DNA from: Halocafeteria seosinensis
Lineage: Eukaryota; Sar; Bigyra; Bicosoecida
Assembly (NCBI GenBank): GCA_001687465.1
Contig: LVLI01000084.1
Span: forward strand, 124,001 to 188,000
DNA length: 64,000 nucleotides
Reading direction: 5' to 3'
Position numbers and translations under genes: made by a program. Within the stretch, counting starts at the first letter, position 1. Every line of letters begins with the position of its first letter. Positions 13,015 through 24,552 of this stretch are shown here, piece after piece. The notes below the pieces were generated by a model. The model searched no databases and was not told where the DNA came from. It was given only the letters and a program-made list of their open reading frames with translations.

Positions 13015-13884
13015 TTATTCAAGGACTCCGTTTCTCGTCAATCTCACCACATACACATCAAGCTTACGGAGAATCCCGGTCTCGAACCTATTCGTGGTGT
13101 CGCTTGCATTTGGAGCGTATGTAGGCTGTTGTAACGAGCAATCCGGGAGGTAGGGAGGGATTGCAATGAAGGGGATGCTATCCACCCTCTCAACAAACTC
13201 GAACTCAGTGAACGATTCCACCAAAGCTTCGAACAGCATGCAAAAACCGTGTAGTTTGAGGGAGTGTACGCTGGTCGTGCTGGGTTGAAAGAGAATTAAA
13301 CTTTCTCTTCGTTGTCGCCGCGTCCTAGGAACATCAATTGCCCAATCAAACGTTTCCTGGTTCCGGAAATTGGGATAACAAAATAGGCGTCTGTGTAGCC
13401 GGTTCGCATGTCCAGCTCCAATTAGAAGCATCAAGTCTTCGAGACTATTGCAAATGACTTTCTCTTGGTTCTCCATTGCTCCCCAAACAGCAACTACAGG
13501 TAGGTCATCCTGTACCCCGCCGTTTCCACGATCCGTTTTGGTATTCCCTTCGGACTAGCCTATCAGCGTACCTCGCCTCGTTTTGTCTGTTTTCCAAAAC
13601 ATAGCCAATACGATTTTTTCGAACAGCTCCCAGACCACTTTGTTATGTGTGTTTTCCCCGTTAAGAATGTGGTCGCGAATAAAGACATTATTCCTTTGCA
13701 GAAGAAGGTGTGTAACGCGTTCGGCAATCACGGGGAATGCGAACGATGTCTCCCAACTGTCGCTTCGTCTTAGTTGCGTTCTTTTGGGCCACAAATGAAG
13801 CACTTTGTAATTCACATCATGGTCATGCTGGACACCACCACCAAAGAGTTCGACCTGCTGAAGATTGAACTTGCTCAGGATCAC
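13015..13884 (-). CDS. Unrecognised multi-exon protein (partial model)
   Basis: Two minus-strand open frames join in phase through a credible intron. The upstream exon, open from about 13920, runs to about 13572 and ends in KTDKTRR. A GTACGC donor and a CTGTAG acceptor then lead into VAVWGAMENQEK, and the frame stays open to a stop at 13015. The joined reading is about 280 residues with ordinary, non-repetitive composition (for example ICNSLEDLMLLIGAGHANR). I recognise no family. The 5' end is unresolved and may lie beyond 14290, where another minus-strand frame begins. It could be a real gene or a recently decayed one. Confidence 0.4.
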
Positions 13885-13957
13885 ATCTTGCCCAACATCG
13901 GGTGGCTCAACAAGCGGGGAACACCTCTCAACTTTTTGAACCGTTCAACCACTTGTG

Positions 13958-14287
13958 CTACGGTAAAATTTCCGGAAGAAGTATGCACAACGCTTCGATT
14001 TCCTGAACGCTCGAAGGGGCCATAATGAATCTGAACATCGCCTTTTTATATTCCCTATAGTTCCTCAGTCGGCCATAAATGTACACATGAGTACCTTGCG
14101 AACGGGAACGCGACACCCCTGTAGGGTCGTATATTCTCTCATGCTCATGGGGATGAGCGAGGACAAATACATGTATGTGATGTTGTGAGTTACTGGGTGA
14201 ATGTTGATACTCAACTGAGATCTTCGACGGCGTGAAGATCTCCCAACTCCATTTCCAATTAGCCGGTAGGCCATAAATTATACACAC
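13958..14287 (-). pseudogene. Possible OB-fold (RPA32-like) exon or remnant
   Basis: The minus-strand frame contains THVYIYGRLRNYREYKKAMF followed by RFIMAPSSVQEIEALCIL. This resembles the strand-turn-strand part of the OB fold in the 32-kDa subunit of replication protein A. About 500 bp upstream on the same strand, a frame contains QISIMGMI, which could match the preceding OB strand, but the segment that should connect them (the DDGTG-type turn) is missing. I cannot build an intact gene. It may be an exon of the unresolved gene below it, a remnant, or chance resemblance. Confidence 0.3.
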
Positions 14288-14290
14288 TAC

Positions 14291-14947
14291 TACTACTCAA
14301 CTTGAGAGGAATGACCAAGCTTATGCTTTCGCATAGCTTATCCATCTGAGATATGTACAGTGCTTATGACTAGCGAAGTTAGCCTGTAAAATATAATTTT
14401 GGTGTCGCATGAATACTGAAACGGTGCTTGTAATAACGTTAGATAGTTACAACACAAGTACAGCTGGTGCATTCTAAAACGAGCACCGCTATGATCCATA
14501 CAGAAGCAACAGAGAGGTAGACAAAGATGGCCTCACCTGCAGAATCTGCGTTGACGATTTTTATGGAGCCAGGAATTCAAGATGCGGCTGGTTGTGTAGA
14601 ACGTCTCCTTATGATGAAGTCTCTCCTGGTTCCCAAGCAAATCGATCTCTTGTCTCCAAGCAGTGGAGTAAGGTAGAAGACGTAAAATAGTTGCAATCAT
14701 TCCCATGATGGAAATTTGGGTGGAGGGAGATATGCGAAGTTGAGCTGGTTGGGTTAAGGAAGCTTTGACGGCAGTCCAAGCGGAATCGTTGTTCATTTGC
14801 TCAAATATCCATAGGAGCAATACTAATATACATACTCCATATCTAGGAATCTCTTAATAACATACCATGCACAAGCAAGCACGGGTGCCATTTAAAGTTT
14901 GAGAAGGCGAGTGAGTAGCCGTGCCGCGCCAATCACCAGCCATTCAT
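14291..14947. other. Region between the unresolved minus-strand frames and the 5-phosphatase gene
   Basis: Contains an open minus-strand frame (14820-14533) with the weak OB-like stretch noted for the neighbouring entry, plus the third copy of the short dispersed motif. Otherwise nothing recognisable. Confidence 0.4.
14809..14837. repeat. Short dispersed motif, copy 3 of 3
   Basis: Contains ATAGGAGCAATACTAATATA and CATACTCC, matching the copies at 3765-3796 and 11821-11861. Confidence 0.45.
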
Positions 14948-17783
14948 TCACTGTAGACTACAAAGGCCGCGGCATCCTGGGAGCCTAATTTTGCTTTGCA
15001 AAAGCTCTGAGTAGCGGGGATCACTCGGCCACAGCACTTCCATTTCCCCAGAGATTAATCCAGCAGCTTGCCCTTGGTAAATAACTCGAGTTTTGAACGA
15101 AGCAATTGTATCCCCGTAAGCTATCTCTTCCAAGGGAAGAATAGCAATTCCCATGTCGTCATCTCTAGACGTCGAGTCGTAGTCACGGAGTAGGACGATC
15201 AAGTGAGTTCGTGAGAGCTCAAGCGGACTTGAGCATCTGAAGTACAGCAGCGGTAGTTCATCCTTGGCAATACTCCAAACAGGATTCAAGGTCCTCCGTT
15301 TCATGGATGATTTTGGCGCTACACTAATAGATTTCACTTGAGTTGTATCCGTGGCAATCTTGGCATAATCGGTAAGGCTAGTTTCACCGGCTACTATTTT
15401 CTTTTCTTCGTCGGCAACGATTTCAGAGTCGATAATTCGAGTGCTTGCTGCAGTCGGAAGCTTCTTCTTATCACGGGGTCTCAGTAACCCTGGGGGATCT
15501 CCAAAGAAACATACGTAGGGATCACTTAGTCCTGTTGGATCTTTGGCAATGAGCTTGTGGCCCCTCAGGTGGCGTATTCGAAGAACGGGAGGTTCACTAG
15601 CGTTCCGCAAATGCACTGGCGAAGTCAGGGACAAGCGAAACGACCCAGACACCGGTTTGTGATCAGACGTACATATCTTTTCATGAGCCTTAAACTTCTC
15701 CAAGCGTATGCGATGCTCCAGCTGAGGTAACGAAGACCACAAGATGCGGTCGCAGTACGAAGGGATGCGCTTGTTCGTATACTCAAATCCTGGCTTTCGG
15801 GAAACCTTGAATGTAGGTGGAAACTGACATCGTCCTTCATGAAATCCTCCAAACACATACTGCTGCTTCATGCAATACTTAAGCTGGTCAGCCTCCAATA
15901 ATGCGTCCCAACGCTTGTCATCTATTAGATGCTTAGTAAGTTCCCAATATTTCTTGTGCTTGTCCTTCTTCTCCAAGCCATCAACGCTTCCAAGGTTATA
16001 CTCCTCAAGTAACTGCCGGTTACGGTCGGTTGAAACCAAACCACGGTCCAACCGGTAGTTCAAGTCTCCCATGAAAAACGTATGCCCAAATTGCTGATCC
16101 AACGTCAGCGCTGTTTGACGTAGCCGAATACCTTCTAGAATTTCGTGGACATCGACATTTCGCTTCTCCATGTTTGGCATATGCGCATTAAGGTGAGCAC
16201 CAACAAAGCAGAAGGATGTTCCGTAAAGACAAAAACTGACGGCAACACCACCTTTATTAGCTACCACACGAAGAATACCGGTCGCTTCGGAACCCTTTTC
16301 AATACAGTCGATAGCGGGAAAATGCTTCCGCCGGACGAAGACAATTAGCCCGATTTCCATGATGAGTCCTTTTGCTTGACCCAGCATTCCACAGTCAACA
16401 ACTACCCAGTCTTCTAGATCTCCGGTGTTTTCCGAGGGTTCCTGATCAGCAGAAAGATATTCGCAAAGCATACGGAACAGTTGCGTTTTCTTGGCATCGC
16501 CAATCCTCTGCGAATGCGAAGAATGGATTTGGTTGGCTTCATGTTCTTCATCGTTTCCATTTGATTCAGCAGAGTCACCATTGGGGGCTTCATCGTCCGA
16601 ACCAGGATCATCCTCCTCTTCATCAGCGGGACTCTCATTTGCGGCTGCGACAATAGCAATAGTACAGAGAGTGCGACACTTGCACAGACTGTCTGTTGAG
16701 AAAACAAACCTTCATCGTGTTTCTTTTCAGAGAATGTGGATTCTTGAACTGATACCTGCACAAGTCATTTCATATTACCCAGACATGTAGCGGCGCGCAT
16801 GGTCGACGGACAAATGCAGCGTGAACTCACAGCAATCAGATCGTAGTCACCACCTTTCGGGGGTATCCAGGGATCAAAGTTTTCAGCTGGTTTTGCATTA
16901 CCTGCCCACGGGACACAGAGACGTGTATATTGACCACCTGTAGAAGTAGCAAACCACCCAAAGCCCATAGGAAATACTTACCGACATTCCATGACGCCAG
17001 TAGAAATTGAAGTCTCCCAACTACTTGTGGCGTCTGTGAATTACCCGTATATGTAATGATTTGGATTGAGCATTGTACATATAATTTGCGACTCACACTT
17101 CGTGATGCATTTCGCTCCTTCTCAGCCCAAGCCCGTGTCGCATCGTCCACGTCTGCTGATGCCCTTGGGTGAACCCCCAGCGATGCCGGTGGAGGCGGCA
17201 ATTCATCACTACTTCCTAAATCTTCATTCTTCGCAGAAGTAGCCGAATCTCTTGAGCGAGGTTCAGAAGCGGCTTCTTCTTGTTTTTTCTTTGCTGCCGA
17301 AGTACTTTTCTTTGCGGTGGGAAGGGCTGACGGCTGTTTCTCCACGTGGGTATCCGAAGGTTCAGCCTGGGCAGCTGGAGTAGAAGATCCTTGGCGCCTG
17401 TGGCGGGATCCTGTCGAAACAGAACGTTTCGGAGAGGAGCTCGCACCGCGCGAAGAAGAACTTCGTCGGTAGGTGGAGCTATCCACTGAGGGTCGAGCGG
17501 CGGCGGTATCCGAAGACCGCTTGCGGGGTGCTCTTATTCCGGCAGCTGAGCTCCTTGTGCCATTTGATGTGGAAGTAGGGCGAACTGGCGGTCGTACGTC
17601 GGGTCGCTTCTGGACTTCATCCGGAGGTGGAGGTCTCCTTGGTTTACCACTTGTCGCCGAGTCGTCCAGGGCGCTGGCTCCGCCGGTGCTCGTGGTACTA
17701 TGGCGCGTCCCTGCCGTTCGCTGATGGCGCGTCGTACTAGCGCCTCCATGAATGGGGTTCGATTGGGAAGGAATGTCCTCCAT
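14948..17783 (-). CDS. Inositol polyphosphate 5-phosphatase with C-terminal C2 domain
   Basis: Exons 17783-17097, 17033-16982, 16901-16831, 16755-16710 and 16644-14948 join in phase (introns 63, 80, 75 and 65 bp) to give about 850 residues. The first ~235 are Ser/Pro/Arg-rich and probably disordered. The catalytic domain starts at LASWNVGNAKPAE and continues through VSVQEST and the signature blocks MGDLNYRLDRG (Asp479, Asn481), PSYCDRILWSS (Asp584, Arg585) and SDHKPV (612-614), so the Mg-dependent active site is intact. After ~635, LRIRHLRGHKLI and GLSDPYVCFFGD look like a C2 domain. The family removes the 5-phosphate from inositol lipids or soluble inositol phosphates at membranes. An acidic insert (~290-330) splits the N-terminal part of the catalytic domain. 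The 5-phosphatase-C2 order recalls SHIP-type enzymes, but no SH2 domain is present. Confidence 0.93.
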
Positions 17784-18543
17784 CGCGAATCTTCATACAC
17801 CCCACCCGTAACGACGTCCCAGGTGGGTTGACAACAACACAACGAGGGCGTCTGTACCGTGGATCGAATTCCCCGGGATGGTGAGGGAAGCTTCAACAAG
17901 CAAAAGGCGAAACCACGGCCCAATGCTTTTTACCTGGGCGCCGGCAGACTATCTCAGGTTGTGTGCACTTTTATCGGTAGCCAAGGTGAAGTATTACGAC
18001 ACGTACGCATATAATTGCTCTGCTCCTGGCAGCGAGGGAAAAATGTGCATTCTCGTTGCGACCGAGCTGGCTCGTTGCGACCGGCACAAACATTCAGAAG
18101 GGAGATGTATGTGGCCGCACAAAAAAAAAAGATAAAAAAAGAAAGAGTTGTGCCGCTTTGAGGTGTCGCTGTTTGCTGTGAAATTCGTATGCACAACTTT
18201 CTCGAACGCACTAGTTAATATCGAACCGTAAAGGATGTATATAGCAAACCTCACACTTCTCCTACTTGTAGGGTTCTTAAGTTAATCTATAGCGTGGTTC
18301 CACCACAGCATTCAGTTTGCTGGTTGATACAGACTTATCATCACCACACACTATAAATATATACTATGTTGCGGCATTTTATACCGCCTACAAACCCGTT
18401 TGCTTTCCTGATCCAGGGGACAAAGCATTCTACTACAACCGACTCAGTTTGTTTTTTTCTGATTCTCCTCTTCATTTGCTTCCAGCGTCAATTTGACAGA
18501 TGGAACTTCCACACTGTCTGTTTCCACATACAACAGGATGGAT
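17784..18543. other. Intergenic region between 5-phosphatase and TPRKB genes
   Basis: Both flanking genes are on the minus strand, so this holds the 5-phosphatase promoter and the TPRKB 3' region. The frames seen on both strands are short, contain homopolymers (A-run near 18120) and show no domain. Confidence 0.5.
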
Positions 18544-19299
18544 TCAGAATATACTCTTTCCAGCCAATCTCGACATGATAGCTTCGGCCACTGAGCCCAT
18601 AGCAAGCTCTTCATCGTTGACGTCATAGATTTTCCTAATCTTAGCTTTCCGTTGCTCCGACGTTTCGATGTCCAGGGATTTTCGAATGTCGTCCTTGGCC
18701 ACAATGTCCCCCGAGACGAAGTCTCGTACTCGTTGAATGCTACTTGCTTCAAACGTAGCAAATACGATCCTCTTTGTTTCTTCGGAAATTCCAAACTTGC
18801 GAAGAGCAGGGGCGATATGTTTATCCTGAGACATATTGAAAAGTATCTCCGAGTACACAGTATGCGATTTTGTCTCCTTCTTATGATCCGCAATGAGAGC
18901 CTTGTACGCCGCTAGATGCAGCGGATCGATGCCTGCACACTGCAATCCATACTCACACACCCTACCCATAGAAAAAACCCTTAGACAAGCATCAATCCCT
19001 ATTCTCCACGTACATTATCTGCGTCTAAATAGGCTCCATCGGGTGGTCCTGCCGCACCATCGCTGTGTTTGGAAGCTTGAATGATTTGGTCCAGGAGGTC
19101 CCCACTGTTGCCTACGTTCTCCCACAGCGCGACATAGAGCACTCTGCAAGGACGAACACCAAAAGACGGAATAGACACGTATGCACCCGTGCTTGGTATC
19201 ATCAGATTATCTTATCATATCTCATCAACATAATACGGGTCTATTAGCTTACTGCTCGGGGAAGGCTTCAAAGCTCAATTCCAAGGCCTCTAACGGCAT
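18544..19299 (-). CDS. TPRKB: EKC/KEOPS complex subunit TPRKB/Cgi121
   Basis: Exons 19299-19253, 19143-19014 and 18939-18544, with introns of 109 and 74 bp, give about 190 residues (human TPRKB has 175). Family landmarks in order are VLYVALWENVGNSGDLLDQI near the start, GIDPLHLAAYKAL in the middle, YSEILFNMSQDKHIAPALRK with FGIS, and a C-terminal helix SVAEAIMSRLAGKSIF. Cgi121/TPRKB binds the PRPK (Bud32) kinase in the KEOPS complex, which makes the t6A modification on ANN-decoding tRNAs. The start is set by the short first exon MPLEALELSFEAFPEQ, whose phase fits the next exon. The gene is divergent from the zinc-finger gene, with 434 bp between starts. Confidence 0.9.
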
Positions 19300-19733
19300 T
19301 TCTCGACCACCTCAGCACGTACGCCACCGTATAGGCATGTAATACAACAACTATACCATATCAATATAAACAAGGGCAATCAACATGGAAAATGTCATTA
19401 CAGTAGAATGAGACGTATAATGAGCCAACTTCAACTTGGGCTCCATACACCTTCATGCATTATCTATTCTCCTACCATACCGACAAAACCTATGTGAATA
19501 TATAGAATGTACATCTACAGACCATGGGGTATGCTGTTGGCCAAACACGCCGAGTGGTGGAGAGCTCAGACTGAGACTGCTCCCAATTCAAATTGCTTCA
19601 CATGCCGAGTATACGCGATAGACTGCATATACTATAGTATTTAGGAACCGCATTGTAGTTTTGATTCATCATTCTACTACAGTACAACCAGAAGTAGTTC
19701 CGTGTGCGGTGGACTGTGTCTAAATGGAATAAA
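19300..19733. promoter_or_regulatory. Divergent promoter region TPRKB / zinc-finger gene
   Basis: A 434-bp spacer between two divergent start codons. No coding signal and no clear TATA box at a standard distance on either side. It must contain both promoters by position. Confidence 0.5.
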
Positions 19734-22366
19734 ATGGGCCATCAAACTCCAGTCAACGCCTCCTCCTCTTCAGCTTCGTCGTCCAGCAGCGGCAAGGGGA
19801 GGCGTAATAGTGTACGTGCCGTATGGTCAGGTGTAAAAAGCTCAAGATAATGATGGTGGTGTCGTTGGCCTTTGCGTTTGATGCGTTTCGCAGACACGGA
19901 AAGCGCGCCCCTATAAACCCTTGGATGAATTCTTCCATGTACACGGCGTCCAGCCACAAAACCCCACAACAACATCTTCATCGTCGTCGTTATTTCTGGA
20001 GGACGAAATCACTATTGAAAACGAGGAAGAGACGTCTATTATGAACCGCCGCGCGAAGAAAACCAGGGAGGGTCCGAAATTCAAATGGAATTGTCCGGCT
20101 TGTACATACTTAAACAGCCCGCAGTGTATGAAATGTCAAATGTGTTTCACCCAGTGGGTACCACCGAGTATATGGCAACCTGAATCGGAAACCACTGGCG
20201 AGGCAACGCAACCACAGCCTGAGCAGCTGAATGAGAACGCTAAAACCAGGACGGTACAGACCGAGGGCTCGGACGATACCAAGGCTGTCGTAGACACTCG
20301 ACGATCAACTTCTTCGGCAGAAACGACACGTGGATCAAGAAGAACCGAAGCTCACAGTAACCGATCAGTAGAAGTTGCTCCGGCACCAGACGGAGAACGT
20401 CGGCAAAAGCGCGGGGTATCATGTGGGTCGTCCTCCGGAACTATGGAGTCGAGTGAAGATGTGCCGGCCACCGCATTTCTCGTTAGTGCAACGAAGGGTG
20501 ACACAGGCACAGAGAGTACAAGTGTTAATCAATCACATACACATGCTCCCGTGATATCAGCCGTTGAGGGCGATCTTGTTGAATCAACTCCCACAAAATC
20601 CACCACCGTGACCGAAATGCGTTCCAGAACGTCGGAACAGAGCTCGGCAGGTGAGAGTCAAAGATCAATCACTCCTACACAACCATACACGGTTACTCCG
20701 TATAAGAGCGGAGGAGTAGGGCATCATACGAATCCGTCGACTGTCCTAGGTTCGAGAACTAGTTCAGCAGAAGTATCGCAAAGGTCGATAACCCCGACAC
20801 AAGCGTACGCACCCACTCCCCACTCTGATATCAAATCGAATTACCATTCGATGGGAAAGACCCAAAGCTCGATTACACCCACCCAACCCTATCGCGACAC
20901 CCCCAGTGGAAGTGGCACCCGCAAAAATATGTCGAATGCGCCTTCAAATTACAAGGAAGCCGCTGCTCAGAGTACTGTAAGTGTGACGCAGGTTCCACGT
21001 GAGGCGCTCAAGAATACATAGTGTTCATATGTGTAAATTTGTTGCAGTGCTTGGAAAAGACTAGCAGTCACGCACATCAGTGCCTTTCTACACATTCCTC
21101 TAGTAGCCGGCAAGGTCGTGACCTGTCTGACCTCATCGAGGCGCAAAAGTCCTTAGGCTTTGATTTGCTCGGCGATTCGTCTAGTGATGAAGAAAGTGAC
21201 AATGGTGTTTCTCCCGAACATAAGCAAGTTCCCGCAGCACAAGAGACAACGGTTTGTCCATCTCACAGTACTGGAACAACTACGATGGCAGGGAATATAG
21301 TATGCTTTACTGATGGTTCGATCTTACCTACCCTCGGTCCTGCACCTGCACAGGAAGTGATGCACGAGAAAAGTATTCTCCAATCGCATCATACTTCTAA
21401 CCATGCTAACTCCTCTCCGAATGTGACGTCTACTGGCAGTGCTTCAATGGCAGAATCGAAAGAACGACCACGCCCTGAAAAGAACCCCGTCCCATGCGGT
21501 TCTCCAAGTGCTGCTGATACTATTGAAGACCAACCAGAGACAAATCTCTATCCTAAAATGAATCACGATGAATCAGAGTGCTACGGCGATATGATTGACC
21601 GAAAGGCGCAAGAACTCCTGCCTCATTTTTCCTCAATAGCATGCCTCGAGGAGTTACAGGAGAATGGGTTTATAACCATGGCCATCGATTACGGATCTCA
21701 ATTTAACTCCCAAAAGCAATCAAGACAGTTTAGTCCACAGGAGATTCGTGAAGCAATGCGTAAACTGACCGAAGGCGAAGATACGTGCTCGATGTCCGAA
21801 CAGCTTCGAAACGTTGCAGAGCAACAGTTACAAATCGTAGGTTATCTCAGCGCGTAGCTACACAAAGTACGAAGGTAATGATGATTGTTTCCCTGTTCTG
21901 CCTTTCTTACAGATGAAGCAGCAAAGACAGGGAAGCCGAAGTAAATCCAGTGCGCGGAGAGAAACAAAACAGAATTCCAGAGGAAAGCGAGGCCGAAGTA
22001 GGGGCGCTGATCAACAGCGTGGCCAAGGACGAGCCAAACGAGGAGGAGGCGGTAAAAATTCCCGGAAGGCATCCATAGCCGCAAGTACGTGTAAAAGTCT
22101 AGAAGGTCCGCCTTCCTCGATTCAAAATGTAGTGTATTGTCTATGCAGTGCCCGTTCCCAAGAATTCGTCATCCGGTATCCCTAGTTCTACGAATCCGCA
22201 CTCGTTCGCCGGTCAGCAAGCGGATATAGGGGTGCATACAACCGACCACTGCTATGCCGATGACGCCACAGGAATCCAATTATGCGGGTACAAAGATCCC
22301 CTGCTAGCAGATGTCCCATCTTCCATGTGGGAAATGACGGGAAAGACGGTATATACTTTTGATTAA
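19734..22366 (+). CDS. RanBP2-type zinc-finger protein with SITPTQ repeats
   Basis: Exons 19734-19811, 19894-20976, 21048-21836, 21913-22084 and 22149-22366 (introns 82, 71, 76 and 64 bp) give about 779 residues. The start MGHQTPVNASSSS has a glycine at position 2 and could be N-myristoylated. Near residue 90 is one RanBP2-type zinc finger, KWNCPACTYLNSPQCMKC, a fold that binds RNA or ubiquitin-like proteins in other families. Three copies of a short motif follow at about residues 285, 322 and 352: RSITPTQPYTVTP, RSITPTQAYAPTP and SSITPTQPYRDTP. Near the C-terminus is a basic, glycine-rich block (KRGRSRGADQQRGQGRAKRG). The rest looks disordered. Function is unknown; the zinc finger plus the basic patch suggests nucleic-acid binding. 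Confidence 0.75.
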
Positions 22367-23093
22367 GCTAATCCGCTCAGCATATCAGAATACGGATGAG
22401 GTCAATGTTAACGTCGCTAGAGCACTGGCGTAGCAACAACCGACAAATAATGTGTCATGCTTCCGTAACATGTTTGTTTCTTTATTAATTCAGGATGGGG
22501 TGCTATAGCACGCTGATCCCTGAGAATCGTCGGTGCACCTCACATGCCGTCACAGATTTGGCTTTGCGTCGTTCCTCGTTCCATTTTTTCCGCTGCTGGG
22601 TGTTGAAATTGTAGCTCAAGTGTACCCGTTCTCCCATTTTGCTGGAAACCGTTCGGTGCGTCGAATATAGTTAAGGTCAAAAAATCCTCTCTTATCTTCC
22701 AAAATTCCAGGTCTTCGGTGGAAATCCAAATGTTATTAATATGAAAGTATTTGCTCCGTAGAGATGTATCCGCTCGAAAGCAACGTCTTCAATTCTACGA
22801 TTAATAGCATCTAGCACATCGCTGTCATTCGTGTCAGATACAGCCGCAAGATATGGCATTAGGAACGCCTCCAATGGTCGTCAGGATACAACCGTTACCT
22901 ACCACAGATTTCATTGTTGCTAAATGGTACACGAAGAAGTAAATTGCTGTGTATTATTACCCGAGTCAGCAGCCGTAAAGGGGAACATAGCTCGTGACAC
23001 CACCATCAGGGGCGTTGAGAGCTCACGTCCCCTTCAGTCAACAGCCACGACCGGCTAGTAGACGAATCTGCGATCTGCCAGTCTGTACTTATT
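22367..23093. other. Spacer with a possible small minus-strand gene
   Basis: Between the convergent zinc-finger and uS4 genes. On the minus strand, an open frame begins at 22859 (MPYLAAVSDTNDSDVLDAIN and onward). A second piece in the same frame begins at 22637 (MGERVHLSYNFNTQQRKKW) and ends at a TAG at 22503-22505. An AATAAA signal on the minus strand lies at 22496-22491, directly after that stop. This hints at a small gene, but no phase-consistent splice joins the pieces and I recognise no family. Confidence 0.3.
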
Positions 23094-23737
23094 TTACTCC
23101 TCTCCATTTTCGCGCATACGACGGCGAGCAACGCGGCCAGGGCGGCCAGTGGCGCTGTAGGGACTGTGCAGAGCGTAGTCAATGTGTCCTTCGCTGTCTA
23201 CACGAACCATGAAAGATGGCACATCCACTAACTGCTTTCCGACACGAATATGCCTCTGTTTAATCAAAACTCTGGCGTGATGAACGGATTTGGCAATGTT
23301 CATTCTGAAAACGCGGGTCTGCAAGCGCCTCTCCAACAAACGCTGGGTAGTTAGACGCAAGACATCATCCAGAGTTTTTTCTTCTTCGGACAAAAGTCCG
23401 TAGCGCACCATTCGACGCAAAAGGGCATCTCCTTCGAAAATACGCTTGGTATCTTTGGTATCAAGAGTAAGCAATTTACGAGCAGCTTTACGGATTTTGG
23501 CAAGAGCAAGCTGGACACGCCAGATTTCACGTTTGCAGCGAAGACCGTATTCACCCAACAACTTCATTTCCTGGTCCAAACGTTCCTTCTCATAAGGACG
23601 CCTGGGAGTCGTGTAGGTCTTCCCATCTGTATTCGTTTATCGTCAAAGCATACAAGAGGCGGTCAGTTCAAACTAAACGCATCCCCCGACGACTGAGCAA
23701 GACACTTACAATTACGACGGGCCGATACCTTGGGCAT
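23094..23737 (-). CDS. RPS9: 40S ribosomal protein uS4 (RPS9)
   Basis: Exon 23737-23710 (nine codons plus one base), an 83-bp intron, then exon 23626-23094 give 186 residues, typical for eukaryotic RPS9. Matches run from [20 protein letters not shown] near the start, through [20 protein letters not shown] and [14 protein letters not shown], to the S4 RNA-binding region [27 protein letters not shown] and the tail [10 protein letters not shown]. The protein sits near the mRNA entry channel of the small subunit. A very short first exon that breaks soon after the start codon is common in ribosomal protein genes and probably sits with the transcription signals just upstream. Confidence 0.96.
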
Positions 23738-24552
23738 CTTATTCTTCCTCTAGCAGTCAAGCTCGAATGCGACGGAAAGAGAAAAAAGGTCCCTGCATGA
23801 ACATTACAATCCACGTAGACAATGATCTACCTCCTCATCCTTCAGGACACGACGAGCCAATGAAAGATGAGGCAGACGCCAGAACTAACTACGTGTTCCC
23901 TCGTTGATACAGAGATGCGAGAAAATGCACACACCAGCACCATCATCACCTTATATATAGCCACATCCTTGAGTGCATACACCGCAGAGACAACTTGGCC
24001 CTCTGGAGCAGCCCGGAAAAGCCTCGTGTTTGAGGTTTTCCAACAGCTCTTCCGGTGCCTCTTCCATACAGCACACTCAAAGCTTATGTGCTCTTTTGTA
24101 AAAGTGACGAGTGACGTCAATATACCGTCTGTATGGACGTCATGGAGCCATTGGACTCTCTGGGTTGAGACACCCACACCCACCCTTCTCAGTGTCAGGG
24201 GAGGCCAAAGGGGCACAGGCCACCCCCATGCTTTTTGTAATTTCCCAGCCACACCCAGTGCTTCGGGGGAAGTGTGGGTGGAGAGCTTTATATACGACAG
24301 TAAAACAGAAAGGAATGATATACGTACCTGATGAGTACCTTCCAAATCCTATAAGGTCCCTCGTTCATCCACTCCTAGGCAGACAACAACGATACACAGC
24401 AATGAGAGGAAAGTGATCTTGCAGGGGCCGGGCTCCAGGGCACGGCCTCCACCGTCCCATGGTGGGGACATGGCACGGGTTCAGATTGTGTCGATTATGA
24501 TGGATTGCCGATGTTATGAGCTCAGGTATATAGTGGGCCGCAGCTAGTTACG
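23738..24552. promoter_or_regulatory. Divergent spacer between uS4 and QCR7 genes
   Basis: 815 bp between divergent starts. Long open frames exist on both strands at about 23840-24345, but they overlap each other almost exactly, lack splice logic and match nothing. I treat the region as promoters plus untranslated leaders. Confidence 0.5.

Noticed and set aside
13572-13884. Kinesin-motor remnant reading of the unresolved minus-strand exon
   Set aside because: A few stretches look vaguely kinesin-like, but no P-loop or switch motifs are present in any frame.
23842-24345. Long overlapping open frames on both strands, ~155-165 residues each
   Set aside because: They mirror each other, contain no domain, have no splice logic, and sit in the promoter gap between divergent uS4 and QCR7 genes.
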